A stretch of DNA of 64,000 nt. It comes from an uncultured Eubacteriales bacterium (GTDB lineage: Bacteria; Bacillota; Clostridia; Oscillospirales; Oscillospiraceae). This document shows positions 1 through 7,924 of this stretch, one piece after another. The notes under the pieces were generated by a model. The model saw nothing but the letters and a program-made list of their open reading frames with translations. It did no database searches and had not been told where the DNA came from. The translations under genes were made by a program, and so were the position numbers. Location: NCBI GenBank assembly GCA_900079765.1, contig LT599017.1, positions 496,001 to 560,000 on the forward strand. Reading direction: 5' to 3'. Position 1 is the stretch's first letter, and each line of letters opens with the position of its first letter.

Positions 1-1
1 G

Positions 2-2794
2 CTGAGCGCGGCCCATGCCGCCAGTCTTCTGTCCTCCTTCGACATGGCCCTGCGCTATCTGGAGCAGATCATCACCGCGATGGGGGAGCTGGGGCCAGCC
101 GACAACGCCTTCACCTTCAAGGTCTATGCCGCGTACCATCTGGCCCTGTGCGGTCTGCCCAGGTATGAGGAGGCGGACGAGGCGTACCGCCTGCTCCAGA
201 GCCTGGCTCCCTCGCCCATTGACTTGGCAGACAGCTCCGGCCTCCAGGCTGTGGGCCTCTCCAACCGCGGCAAGTATAAAGAGGCATTCTATCTCGCTGT
301 TGGGCTGCTGGAGCGCCTGGGCGTGCCCTTCAGGAAGGAGGCGACCCTTGACGACGGGATCTATGACGAAATAGCCGCCTGTTATGCCGAACTGGAGAAA
401 AGGAAATTCAGCGAAGGCTCGGGTGTAATGGAAACCACCGATAGAAACGAGGTCGGTATTCAAAAGCTTCTCAACAGGCTGATCACGATCGTGTTGTTCT
501 TCAATCCGGCGTATTCCTCCTGGGTGATCCTGACCAATGCCCAGCGGATCCTTGCGCACGGCTATACGCCCGGGGGGCTGCATCTCTATGCAAGCGTGTC
601 GTCGGCCCTCGTGCCGCTGCGCAATGACTACAGGATGGCGTATACCGCCGCGCGGGAGGGCATGCGGCTCGCGGAAAAATCCGCTTTTAAAAACGAGACC
701 TTCCGCATTTATCATACGTTCTCTCTGGTTGATTGCCATTGGTTTGAGGATGTGAAAAACAGTATTCCCTACGCGCGGGAGTCGTTGGCGGGCAACCACG
801 CGGTGGGTGACTTCGAGTTTGCCTGCTACAGCTACTTCACCACCCAGCAGGCCGTGCTGGAGACCTGTCAGCGCCTGGGTGAGCTGGCCGCCGAGAGCGA
901 GGCTGCCCAGTCCTACGCTGCGAAGATGGAGAACCAACACGCCCTTGGGAGCTACCTCAGCTATGCGCAGCTCTATAAGGCGCTAAAGGGTGCCACCAGG
1001 ACCCCCGGCAGCTTTGACGACGACGCTTTCAGCGAGGCGCTCCACCTGGAGAACGTGCGGGGGGACCCCATGGCCCAGTGCTATTACTACATCCTCCGCG
1101 GCCTCTCCGCCGCCATCTATCTCGATTATGACACCGCCTTCGAGCTGACTGAGAAAGCGGTGCCCCTACTGAGCACCCTCACCGGGTTTTACCTATTGGC
1201 TCTCCACAACTTCCTCCACTCCCTCTCCGTCTGTAAGCGGCTGGAGAACCACGACTGCGGCGCGGAGGAGAGAAGACGCCTCTGGGGCACCCTGGAGGCA
1301 AACCAAAAGTGGCTGGGGGAGCGGGCCGCCGATTCGCCTGCCAACTTCCTCCATCTGCACAGCGTCATCGACGCGGAAATCACAGCGCTGCGCGGCACCG
1401 CCGCTGAGCTGGTGGCCCGCTATGAGCAGGCCATGGAGCAGGCCGCAACCGCTGGCCGACCCTACCATTATGCCATGATCTGTGAGCTGGCGGCGATGCG
1501 GTTCCTTAAGCGGAAAGCACCAGCTACCGCGGGCAATTTTCTGCGGGAGGCGTACTCTGCCTACCTTGCCTGGGAGGCGGAGGGGAAGGTAGAGCAGCTC
1601 CGCCGGAACAGCACCAGCCTGCTTACAGTGCGCCACGCCGCCCGGCGAGGCGCCGTCGGCACACTGTCCATGTCCGGCAATGGCATGACCCAGTCGGCCA
1701 TCGATTTTAACGCGCTTATTACCGCGTCCCAGACCATTTCCGGAGAAATGGAATTGACGGCCATCCTCGATAAGCTCATCAGCATCCTGCAGGAGGTCTC
1801 GGGGGCGCAGGACATCTACTACCTGACGCAGGACGGGGAGGGCGGCTATCTTATCCGCGCGGAGGGCCACTGTGAGAACGGCAGACACCTCGCGGAGGAG
1901 CTGCCCGCGCGGGCGGACCGGGTCTCGCTGGGCGTCGTGCACTACGTGGTGAGGACAGGGGAGACCATCGTCCTGGATAACGCGTCTACTTCCAATGTTT
2001 TTGAGCAGGACGAGCATATCGCGGCGTTTGGCTCGCGGTCTGTCCTGTGTATGCCGGTGACCAACAAGGGAGACCTAAAGGGGGTCCTTTATCTCGAAAA
2101 CAGGCTGGTCGATGGAGCCTTCGACAAGGGGCGCCTGGAGGCACTGACCATCATCGCCTCTCAGCTCGCCATTTCCCTGGAAAACGCCTACCTCTACGGA
2201 AACCTTCAATTTTTGGTGGACGACAAGACCAAGGAGCTGCGGGAGGAGATCAGAGTCCGCAAGGCTGCCGAAAAGCGCCTGGAGCAGATGGCGAACCACG
2301 ACACCCTCACCGGTCTGCCCAACCGCCGGATGTTCCAAAGCCACCTGGAGCAGTCTATAAAGGCGGCGGAATACGAGAAGGCCGCGATCGCGGTCCTGTT
2401 CATCGACCTGGATGGATTCAAGCTCATCAACGACCGCTATGGTCACGACAAGGGGGACGCGGCCCTGGTCGCCATCGCGGACCGGCTGGCCAGCACGGTC
2501 AGGAGCTGCGATATGATCTCCCGGCTGGGGGGAGATGAATTCGTCCTGGTAGTGGAGAATGTGAAGAGCAGGGAGATTATCGAAACACTCTGCAGCCGGA
2601 TCATCGACACGGTGCGCAGACCAATTGAGCTCAGCCCCTCCGGGATCACCGTGGCGCTCACCGCCAGCATCGGGGTAAGCCTTCTCGGGGAGGACGGGAC
2701 CACGGCGGAGGCGCTGATCACCAATTCCGACCGGGCCATGTATGAGGCAAAGCGGCGCGGAAAGGACCAGCACGCCTTCTATCAAAGCGAATAG
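2..2794 (+). CDS. TPR/GAF/GGDEF regulator, 3' part of a larger gene
   Basis: The frame is open from base 2, so the gene begins outside the window; about 930 residues are visible. The first ~550 are helical TPR-like repeats, as in the middle of large AAA-ATPase/TPR signalling proteins. A GAF domain follows (visible residues ~575-733), then a short coiled linker and a GGDEF domain (~765-928). The GGDEF motif is intact in SRLGGDEFVLV, and an RxxD inhibitory-site match (RSCD) lies five residues before it, so active, product-inhibited diguanylate cyclase activity is likely. Known relatives carry an N-terminal kinase or AAA module, which cannot be seen here. Two GC-rich hairpins follow the stop codon. 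Confidence 0.85.
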   Translation: MSAAHAASLLSSFDMALRYLEQIITAMGELGPADNAFTFKVYAAYHLALCGLPRYEEADEAYRLLQSLAPSPIDLADSSGLQAVGLSNRGKYKEAFYLAVGLLERLGVPFRKEATLDDGIYDEIAACYAELEKRKFSEGSGVMETTDRNEVGIQKLLNRLITIVLFFNPAYSSWVILTNAQRILAHGYTPGGLHLYASVSSALVPLRNDYRMAYTAAREGMRLAEKSAFKNETFRIYHTFSLVDCHWFEDVKNSIPYARESLAGNHAVGDFEFACYSYFTTQQAVLETCQRLGELAAESEAAQSYAAKMENQHALGSYLSYAQLYKALKGATRTPGSFDDDAFSEALHLENVRGDPMAQCYYYILRGLSAAIYLDYDTAFELTEKAVPLLSTLTGFYLLALHNFLHSLSVCKRLENHDCGAEERRRLWGTLEANQKWLGERAADSPANFLHLHSVIDAEITALRGTAAELVARYEQAMEQAATAGRPYHYAMICELAAMRFLKRKAPATAGNFLREAYSAYLAWEAEGKVEQLRRNSTSLLTVRHAARRGAVGTLSMSGNGMTQSAIDFNALITASQTISGEMELTAILDKLISILQEVSGAQDIYYLTQDGEGGYLIRAEGHCENGRHLAEELPARADRVSLGVVHYVVRTGETIVLDNASTSNVFEQDEHIAAFGSRSVLCMPVTNKGDLKGVLYLENRLVDGAFDKGRLEALTIIASQLAISLENAYLYGNLQFLVDDKTKELREEIRVRKAAEKRLEQMANHDTLTGLPNRRMFQSHLEQSIKAAEYEKAAIAVLFIDLDGFKLINDRYGHDKGDAALVAIADRLASTVRSCDMISRLGGDEFVLVVENVKSREIIETLCSRIIDTVRRPIELSPSGITVALTASIGVSLLGEDGTTAEALITNSDRAMYEAKRRGKDQHAFYQSE

Positions 2795-2800
2795 TTTCCC

Positions 2801-2855
2801 TTGCCGCCCGAGGCGGCAAGCACAGCGCCCACGCCAAATGTATCGGCGTGGGCGT
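2801..2855 (+). terminator. Tandem hairpins after the GGDEF gene
   Basis: An 8-bp stem (2801-2808 with 2812-2819, loop CGA) is followed by a 10-bp stem (2826-2835 with 2845-2854). Neither has a long T run directly after it, so termination may be partial. The hairpins separate the GGDEF gene from the next promoter. Confidence 0.5.
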
Positions 2856-2893
2856 TGGTATGCGATATGGTTTTAAAAATCCCAATTTTCCAC

Positions 2894-2943
2894 TTGACAA
2901 ATTGCTAATTTTACGGCATAATAATTGCAAGCAATTGAATTGC
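2894..2943 (+). promoter_or_regulatory. Promoter and palindromic operator of the peroxidase/OhrR-like pair
   Basis: TTGACA at 2894-2899 and CATAAT at 2917-2922 are separated by 17 bp. Two overlapping inverted repeats follow: AATTGC/GCAATT arms at 2923-2936 and GCAATT-G-AATTGC at 2931-2943. They cover the expected transcription start, so a repressor binding there would block transcription. The MarR/OhrR-type regulator two genes downstream is the obvious candidate ligand. Confidence 0.7.
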
Positions 2944-2970
2944 TTAAAATTTATTTTTGGAGGAGACGTC

Positions 2971-3513
2971 ATGTCTGTTTACGATTTTGAGTATACCTCT
3001 ATTGAGGGCAAGCCAGTGCGGATGTCAGAGTACCAGGGGAAGCCGCTGCTCATTGTCAACACCGCCAGCAAGTGCGGGTTCACGCCCCAGTATAAGGGGC
3101 TGGAGGCGCTCTATCAGAAGTATAAGGACCAGGGTCTCGTGGTGATCGGGTTCCCCTGCAACCAGTTCATGGAGCAGGAGCCGGGGAGCGAGCAGGAGAT
3201 CGCGGAGTTCTGCTCGGTCCGTTACGGCGTCACCTTCCCACTGTCCCAGAAGGTGGACGTCCGCGACGAGAGCGCCATCCCGCTCTACCGGTACCTTACC
3301 GCCCAGAAGGGCTTTCAGGGGCTGGGCAAGGGGCTGAAGGTGCAGGCGCTGGAGCTCATGCTCAAGGCCAGATATAAGGAAGGCTTTTCGGATGAGCAGA
3401 TCAAATGGAATTTTACCAAATTCCTCATTGGTCGCGACGGGGCCGTCGTCGCCCGCTACGAGCCGACGGTGGAGCCGGAAGACATCGCCGGCGACATCGA
3501 AAAGCTGCTGTAA
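2971..3513 (+). CDS. Glutathione peroxidase-family thiol peroxidase
   Basis: The protein has 180 residues, normal for the bacterial GPx/BsaA family, which reduces hydroperoxides in the cytoplasm, usually with thioredoxin in organisms of this type. The catalytic cysteine is in NTASKCGFT (Cys35). Further cysteines are in GFPCNQF (Cys63) and at Cys81, and the family Trp-Asn pair is in WNFTKFL. ATG 2971 is preferred over an upstream in-frame start because GGAGGAG lies just before it and the protein then begins as the family does. Its stop overlaps the region of the OhrR-like gene, so the two are probably cotranscribed. Confidence 0.93.
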   Translation: MSVYDFEYTSIEGKPVRMSEYQGKPLLIVNTASKCGFTPQYKGLEALYQKYKDQGLVVIGFPCNQFMEQEPGSEQEIAEFCSVRYGVTFPLSQKVDVRDESAIPLYRYLTAQKGFQGLGKGLKVQALELMLKARYKEGFSDEQIKWNFTKFLIGRDGAVVARYEPTVEPEDIAGDIEKLL

Positions 3514-3536
3514 TGGCGTTTGGGGAAAGGGCGCCG

Positions 3537-3992
3537 ATGGATGACCAGGCACTAAGGCTCGAAAGCCAACTCTGTTTCCCGCTCTACGCCGCGTCCAAGG
3601 AGGTCGTGGCCCGCTACAAGCCTCTTTTGGACAAGCTGGACCTGACCTATACCCAGTACATTACCATGATGGTACTGTGGGAGCACAAGAGTGTCGGTGT
3701 TAAGGAGCTTGGGCGGCACCTGTACCTCGATTCCGGCACGCTGACGCCGCTTTTAAAGCGGCTGGAGAGCAAGGGCTTTGTCCGGCGTGAGCGCTCCAGC
3801 GATGACGAGCGCGCCGTCAACATCACCATCACCGAAGCTGGGGAAGGGCTCAAGGAAAAGGCGACGGAGGTTCCAGCTAAAATGGCAAGCTGCATGCCCC
3901 TCTCCGCCGAGGAGGCCCGCACGCTGTACACGCTTTTATATAAGCTGCTGGAGCGGATGGGTGAGGTGGATTTACCCGAAGATGGGAGATAA
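3537..3992 (+). CDS. MarR-family regulator, OhrR-like peroxide sensor
   Basis: The 151-residue protein has a winged helix and the OhrR signature around LESQLCFPLYAASKEV. The cysteine at position 13 matches the peroxide-sensing cysteine that B. subtilis OhrR carries near its N terminus; a second cysteine (MASCMPL) lies in the C-terminal half. ATG 3537 has a purine-rich ribosome site (GGGGAAAGGG); an alternative ATG at 3513 overlaps the peroxidase stop codon. OhrR normally controls ohr, but here the partner is a glutathione peroxidase. Autoregulation through the palindromes at 2923-2943 is inferred. Confidence 0.85.
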   Translation: MDDQALRLESQLCFPLYAASKEVVARYKPLLDKLDLTYTQYITMMVLWEHKSVGVKELGRHLYLDSGTLTPLLKRLESKGFVRRERSSDDERAVNITITEAGEGLKEKATEVPAKMASCMPLSAEEARTLYTLLYKLLERMGEVDLPEDGR

Positions 3993-4161
3993 AAAAGAGG
4001 AAACCGGCTGCCTGCTTCTAATCGGCCAATCAATTACCGCATTGGGCAACTGGAAAAAGATCGATAAACACAACAGCGTTATTGAGCGATTCGGCATTAT
4101 GAAGAAGCAGATGAACGTGGCAAGCCACCACATTGCTGATTTGGATGAAACCAAGGCATAA
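3982..4161 (+). CDS. Hypothetical 59-aa protein
   Basis: A short ORF starts inside the last codons of the OhrR-like gene and ends directly before a strong terminator, so it would be the last cistron of that transcript. The product is charged, with no membrane segment or recognised domain. The ribosome site is weak and composition shifts towards AT along the ORF, so it may be a gene fragment rather than a functional gene. Confidence 0.3.
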   Translation: MGDKKEETGCLLLIGQSITALGNWKKIDKHNSVIERFGIMKKQMNVASHHIADLDETKA

Positions 4162-4163
4162 AG

Positions 4164-4203
4164 AAAACCGCCCCCGGGGATTACCTCCTGGGGGCGGTTT
4201 TTC
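4164..4203 (+). terminator. Rho-independent terminator
   Basis: An ACCGCCCCC arm pairs with GGGGGCGGT, flanked by A-run and T-run (TTTTT). It ends the peroxidase/OhrR-like operon and could act in both directions. Confidence 0.85.
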
Positions 4204-4275
4204 ACATTACGTTCATTAAGAAAATAGTTTGCTAAATTGATAGTTGCCGCTTATCCTTATATCACGAAAGGAAGC

Positions 4276-4920
4276 TCACTGTATAACAGAATGGCTGTGA
4301 ATATAAAATTCTTCCTGACTTGGCTGATATTTTTTCTCCAGGCTTTCCAATCCCTCATCAAAGCGCTCAGCGTCTTTTTCATCTATCTCAAATACAGGAC
4401 TTTGATAGTAAATCCATTTTCTCCCGTCCAAGACACCCTGTTTGAGTTCTTTTACCATCATTGCCGCCGGATATGTCCCGTTTTCAAGACAGACATTGTA
4501 CTTTTTACAGCTTTTAAAACCGCGGCTTACATAATTATTTGGATTTCCGAATATTACAATTGCGTCATAATCTAGTGCGGCCGCCTGCTCGAAGGAATAT
4601 TCCATTAGTGCTTTTCCATACCCCTTTCTCTGATATTCTGGCAAAATGCAAACTGGGCCGAAAGTAAGGATGTCTTTTTCTTCCCCAGACTCATCAATCA
4701 GCTTTGTTTTCGTATACATGATATTCCCGATGATCTGATTATTAACTTCAATCACCAGATCCAGCTCCGGCAGAAAGTCTTTGTGGGATCGCATCACATG
4801 AACTAAATAGTGTTCAATGCATCCCGGAATATATAGATTCCAAAAAGCTTTCCTTGTGAGTTCTTCTACTCTCTCATAATCTGTTTCTTGTTCATTCCTA
4901 ATCGTAATTATTTTGTCCAT
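4276..4920 (-). CDS. GNAT-family N-acetyltransferase
   Basis: The protein has 214 residues and a GNAT acetyl-CoA-binding signature, ILPEYQRKGYGKALM, preceded by FGPVCILP as in YhbS-like acetyltransferases. The C terminus carries an extra ~70 residues. The substrate cannot be deduced. AGGAGG stands seven bases before ATG 4920. Base composition is clearly more AT-rich than the flanking regulator genes, which suggests later acquisition. It stands alone on the minus strand. Confidence 0.85.
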   Translation of the reverse strand: MDKIITIRNEQETDYERVEELTRKAFWNLYIPGCIEHYLVHVMRSHKDFLPELDLVIEVNNQIIGNIMYTKTKLIDESGEEKDILTFGPVCILPEYQRKGYGKALMEYSFEQAAALDYDAIVIFGNPNNYVSRGFKSCKKYNVCLENGTYPAAMMVKELKQGVLDGRKWIYYQSPVFEIDEKDAERFDEGLESLEKKYQPSQEEFYIHSHSVIQ

Positions 4921-5468
4921 TTATAAACCTCCTATAATTCATCTAAAATCAATTTTTGTTCTTTCTATTATAATGATCTACTCAATAAATTCCTGTTTAT
5001 ATGCATGTTATATATATAATCAACAGTGTTTTTTGTATGCAATTATACCACACCGCAACGCCTATGCATAGAGCGACTAAGGATAGCCCCCATTACTCAG
5101 CAAACGTGTGCTGGGGGCTTTCTCTTTGCCCATTTCAGGAGGCCGAGCAAATAACGATTTGTATTAATACCGCCCCTATGGATTAATGTGCTGCCGACAA
5201 TTGCTAAGCGCAATTACAATATAATGTTTTTCGTGTGCAATTTTATTAGTATATCGGGATCAAGCTTTATGAACATTTTACCACTCTGCGGTTACGAAAT
5301 TTACATTAACACATCATAATTAAAAACTAGGAGTAAAGTGTGCGGGAAAAATCGAAATCCGGTATACCAAGAAAATCGTTTCACTTTAACCATACTGCAG
5401 GAAAAGCATATACGCAGGTTATTTTGCAGAGTATCAGACAGGCTCTGTGGCAGGAATGGAGCGTTTCT
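4921..5468. other. AT-rich intergenic region with one terminator and a short in-frame extension
   Basis: No credible gene is seen between the acetyltransferase start and the flavoprotein. The stretch holds a terminator-like hairpin (5085-5119). It also holds an ORF extension from GTG 5340, behind a TAGGAG-like site, that runs in frame into the flavoprotein gene and does not look like that family. The extension may be a leftover of another gene. Confidence 0.4.
5085..5126 (+). terminator. Terminator-like hairpin
   Basis: AGCCCCCA (5085-5092) pairs with TGGGGGCT (5112-5119), followed by TTCTCTTT. No upstream plus-strand gene is visible, so it may terminate a lost gene or a small RNA. Confidence 0.5.
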
Positions 5469-6038
5469 ATGAAAGTGGTGGGGATAAATGGTAGTCCGCG
5501 TGCAAACGGAAATACGTCTATCATTATCAAAACAGTATTTGCTGAGCTTGAAAAGGAAGGTATTGAAACAGAGCTAATTCAGCTTGGCGGAAGTGTGATC
5601 CCTGGTTGTAAGGACTGCGGGGCATGTGTGAGCACCAGAAATGGCCGCTGCATTATGGATCATGATGTGATCAATGAGATTATAACAAAATCCGCACAAG
5701 CGGATGGGATCATTCTCGGATCGCCTCTTTATTATGCTGGCATTACACCGGAAATGAAAGCCTTTATTGAGCGTGTCGGCAGAGTATGCGCGGCAAACAA
5801 TAACTTTTTTAAACATAAACTTGGCGCAGCGATTATGCCTGTACGTAGGGGTGGCGCCATTTATGCCTTTGACACAATGAATCACTTCCTGCACTATATG
5901 CAAATGTATATTGTGGGGGCAAGATATTGGAATATGGTATATGAACCTGGAGCGGTTGAAAGAGATGACGAGGGTATTGAAAACATGCGCGTTCTTGGTG
6001 AAAACATGGCCTGGCTACTCAAGAAGGTAACTGCCTGA
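5469..6038 (+). CDS. Iron-sulfur flavoprotein-like NADPH/FMN reductase
   Basis: The 189-residue product has a flavodoxin-like fold, with the FMN phosphate loop GINGSPRANGNT at its N terminus. Cysteines 47, 50, 53 and 61 form a CX2CX2CX7C pattern, matching the compact cluster motif (CX2CX2CX4-7C) of archaeal and clostridial iron-sulfur flavoproteins. It is probably a soluble electron carrier or reductase. ATG 5469 is chosen because it opens the fold; GTG 5340 would add 43 unrelated residues. The gene is AT-rich relative to the core genes and ends at a perfect terminator. Confidence 0.8.
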   Translation: MKVVGINGSPRANGNTSIIIKTVFAELEKEGIETELIQLGGSVIPGCKDCGACVSTRNGRCIMDHDVINEIITKSAQADGIILGSPLYYAGITPEMKAFIERVGRVCAANNNFFKHKLGAAIMPVRRGGAIYAFDTMNHFLHYMQMYIVGARYWNMVYEPGAVERDDEGIENMRVLGENMAWLLKKVTA

Positions 6039-6070
6039 AGACTGTCAATAATAAGGTTGGTCTGTTAATT

Positions 6071-6117
6071 GAACGGGCTTGAACTTTGTATCATTCAAAG
6101 TTCAAGCCCGTTCTTCT
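6071..6117 (+). terminator. Perfect 18-bp-stem terminator
   Basis: Arms 6071-6088 and 6096-6113 are exact reverse complements, followed by TTCT. It ends the flavoprotein gene. Confidence 0.85.
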
Positions 6118-6387
6118 ATAGTATAGTAAAACTTCTATTATGATACGCAGGCCGTAGCCTTACCGGCCTGCACCCATCATATCCACAGAAATATCGCCTT
6201 GTCCTTTTCGGGCTGGCTTATCCGCCGATTTCATACTGACTCCGTTTGTCGGCAGCGTTAACAAAAATGGGGTCCAGCTGCCGTTCTTGATCTGTGCATT
6301 GCTCAAGAGCCGATCCCGCTTACGGGATTTTTCGCATTTATCATATGGCCTCAACCACCTTGATAAGGAGAAGGATGCCGGTTTATG

Positions 6388-7911
6388 CTATTCCTCAAGC
6401 AGCCGGCGGTTTTTCAGCAGGATGATACCGCCGATGCCAAATAGCAGCATCAGGCTCAAGATACCAATTGACGAGCGCCCGGTCAAATCGGCAAACAACG
6501 CATACAGCGCAGGCCCGACAACAGCCGCAAACTTGCCGAAGATATCAAAGAACCCGAAAAATTCGTTTGAGCGCTCCGGCGGAATAATCTTACCGAAATA
6601 AGAGCGGGACAGGGCCTGAATACCTCCCTGGGAAGAGCCCACCAGCACCGAAAGTATCCAGAACAACAGCGTGGACACTCCAAGCGCATCGTCGTAATTT
6701 TGGGAAAGGCTACGATCTCCAAGAAAGTTTCCCGTACTGCGCACCATGCTGTTAAAATCCGCATTTCCTTCAAGGCGATACTCCTGGCCGATCTTCTGGG
6801 CAAGGGTAAAAAATTTTTCCTCCCGATCAGGGCTGGATAAAAAAGAGCGCCCCTCGTAGATGAGCTGTTTACGTGCCTCGTCAGATACAGAGCCTTGATT
6901 CTCGCTTAAGACCGCCGTGTAGTTCTGCTCATAGGCGAATTGGTGCGGCTCGATATGAAAGCCCATAAAAAAGCCCACACCGCACACCACAATATACACC
7001 AGAATTCCTACGCAAAGCATTTTGACGGTGCCGATTTTACCGGAAAGCCTGCTGAACGCGATTGAGCAGGGAAATGCGACCAGTTGGGTCAAAAGCAGCG
7101 CTAGAATCATCTTGGTGCTGTCCAGCCCAAGGGTGCTGCCGTAGGCGGTAGCCATGTGAATAACAGTGCCCACGCCGTCGATGTAGAAGAAATAGGCAAC
7201 GATAAAGACAAGCAGCTTTTTTGTGGAGACGATATCGCGAAAGGTTTTAAAGATGTTCTGGAACGCATGCTTGACCAGTTTCGACGGCGGGGTTTCTACA
7301 TAATGCGTTTGCCTGACGTTTTTCAAAAAGGGCACCGAAAACGCCAGCCACCAAACAGTGGTGAGGATAAGTGAGAGTTTCACCGCCAGGCTGCTGTTGA
7401 CGCCAAAGTTTTCGCCAAAAGAAATCAGCGCGATTGAAACAAGGAAAGGAATTGTGCTGCCGCCGATATAGCCAAGGCCATAGCCATAGGCGGAAACCCT
7501 GTCCATCCGCTCCGGGGTGGTTACATCGGTCAGGAAACTGTCATAAAAGAGGTTGGAGCCGGCAAAGCCGATGTAGGATAGAACATAGCCAAAAAGCATT
7601 AGCATAATATGATCGGCAAAGGCCAAAAGCAAAGTAACCAGCGCACCGATAAGCAGAAATGCGGTAAAAAGCCGCTTTTTCATGCCCTTAAAGTCCCCGA
7701 CAGCACCAAGCAGCGGAGCCGTTACGGCAATAATCAAGGTAGCGGCCGAGGTCGCATAGCCCCACCAGACATCGCCGGAATAGCCGGCGCTTCTTGCCAC
7801 ATTTGAAAAATAAATAGGAAACACCGCAGCCATCACGATGGTGGCGTAGACCGAGTTTGCCCAGTCGTATAAAATCCAGCTTTTCTCCGCAAGGTTAAAT
7901 TTTTTTTCCAT
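6388..7911 (-). CDS. MFS transporter, UMF1/Atg22-like
   Basis: The protein has 507 residues and about twelve hydrophobic segments, with the UMF1-family N terminus KSWILYDWANSVYATIV. An insertion of roughly 90 polar residues lies between two helices (around residues 320-410). Substrates of bacterial UMF1 proteins are poorly known, so export of amino acids or a small metabolite is only a guess. ATG 7911 has AAGGTG six bases upstream; GTG 7920 is an alternative. It is the last gene of an operon, only 13 bp after the phosphodiesterase. Confidence 0.85.
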   Translation of the reverse strand: MEKKFNLAEKSWILYDWANSVYATIVMAAVFPIYFSNVARSAGYSGDVWWGYATSAATLIIAVTAPLLGAVGDFKGMKKRLFTAFLLIGALVTLLLAFADHIMLMLFGYVLSYIGFAGSNLFYDSFLTDVTTPERMDRVSAYGYGLGYIGGSTIPFLVSIALISFGENFGVNSSLAVKLSLILTTVWWLAFSVPFLKNVRQTHYVETPPSKLVKHAFQNIFKTFRDIVSTKKLLVFIVAYFFYIDGVGTVIHMATAYGSTLGLDSTKMILALLLTQLVAFPCSIAFSRLSGKIGTVKMLCVGILVYIVVCGVGFFMGFHIEPHQFAYEQNYTAVLSENQGSVSDEARKQLIYEGRSFLSSPDREEKFFTLAQKIGQEYRLEGNADFNSMVRSTGNFLGDRSLSQNYDDALGVSTLLFWILSVLVGSSQGGIQALSRSYFGKIIPPERSNEFFGFFDIFGKFAAVVGPALYALFADLTGRSSIGILSLMLLFGIGGIILLKNRRLLEE

Positions 7912-7924
7912 ATTCAACACCTTT

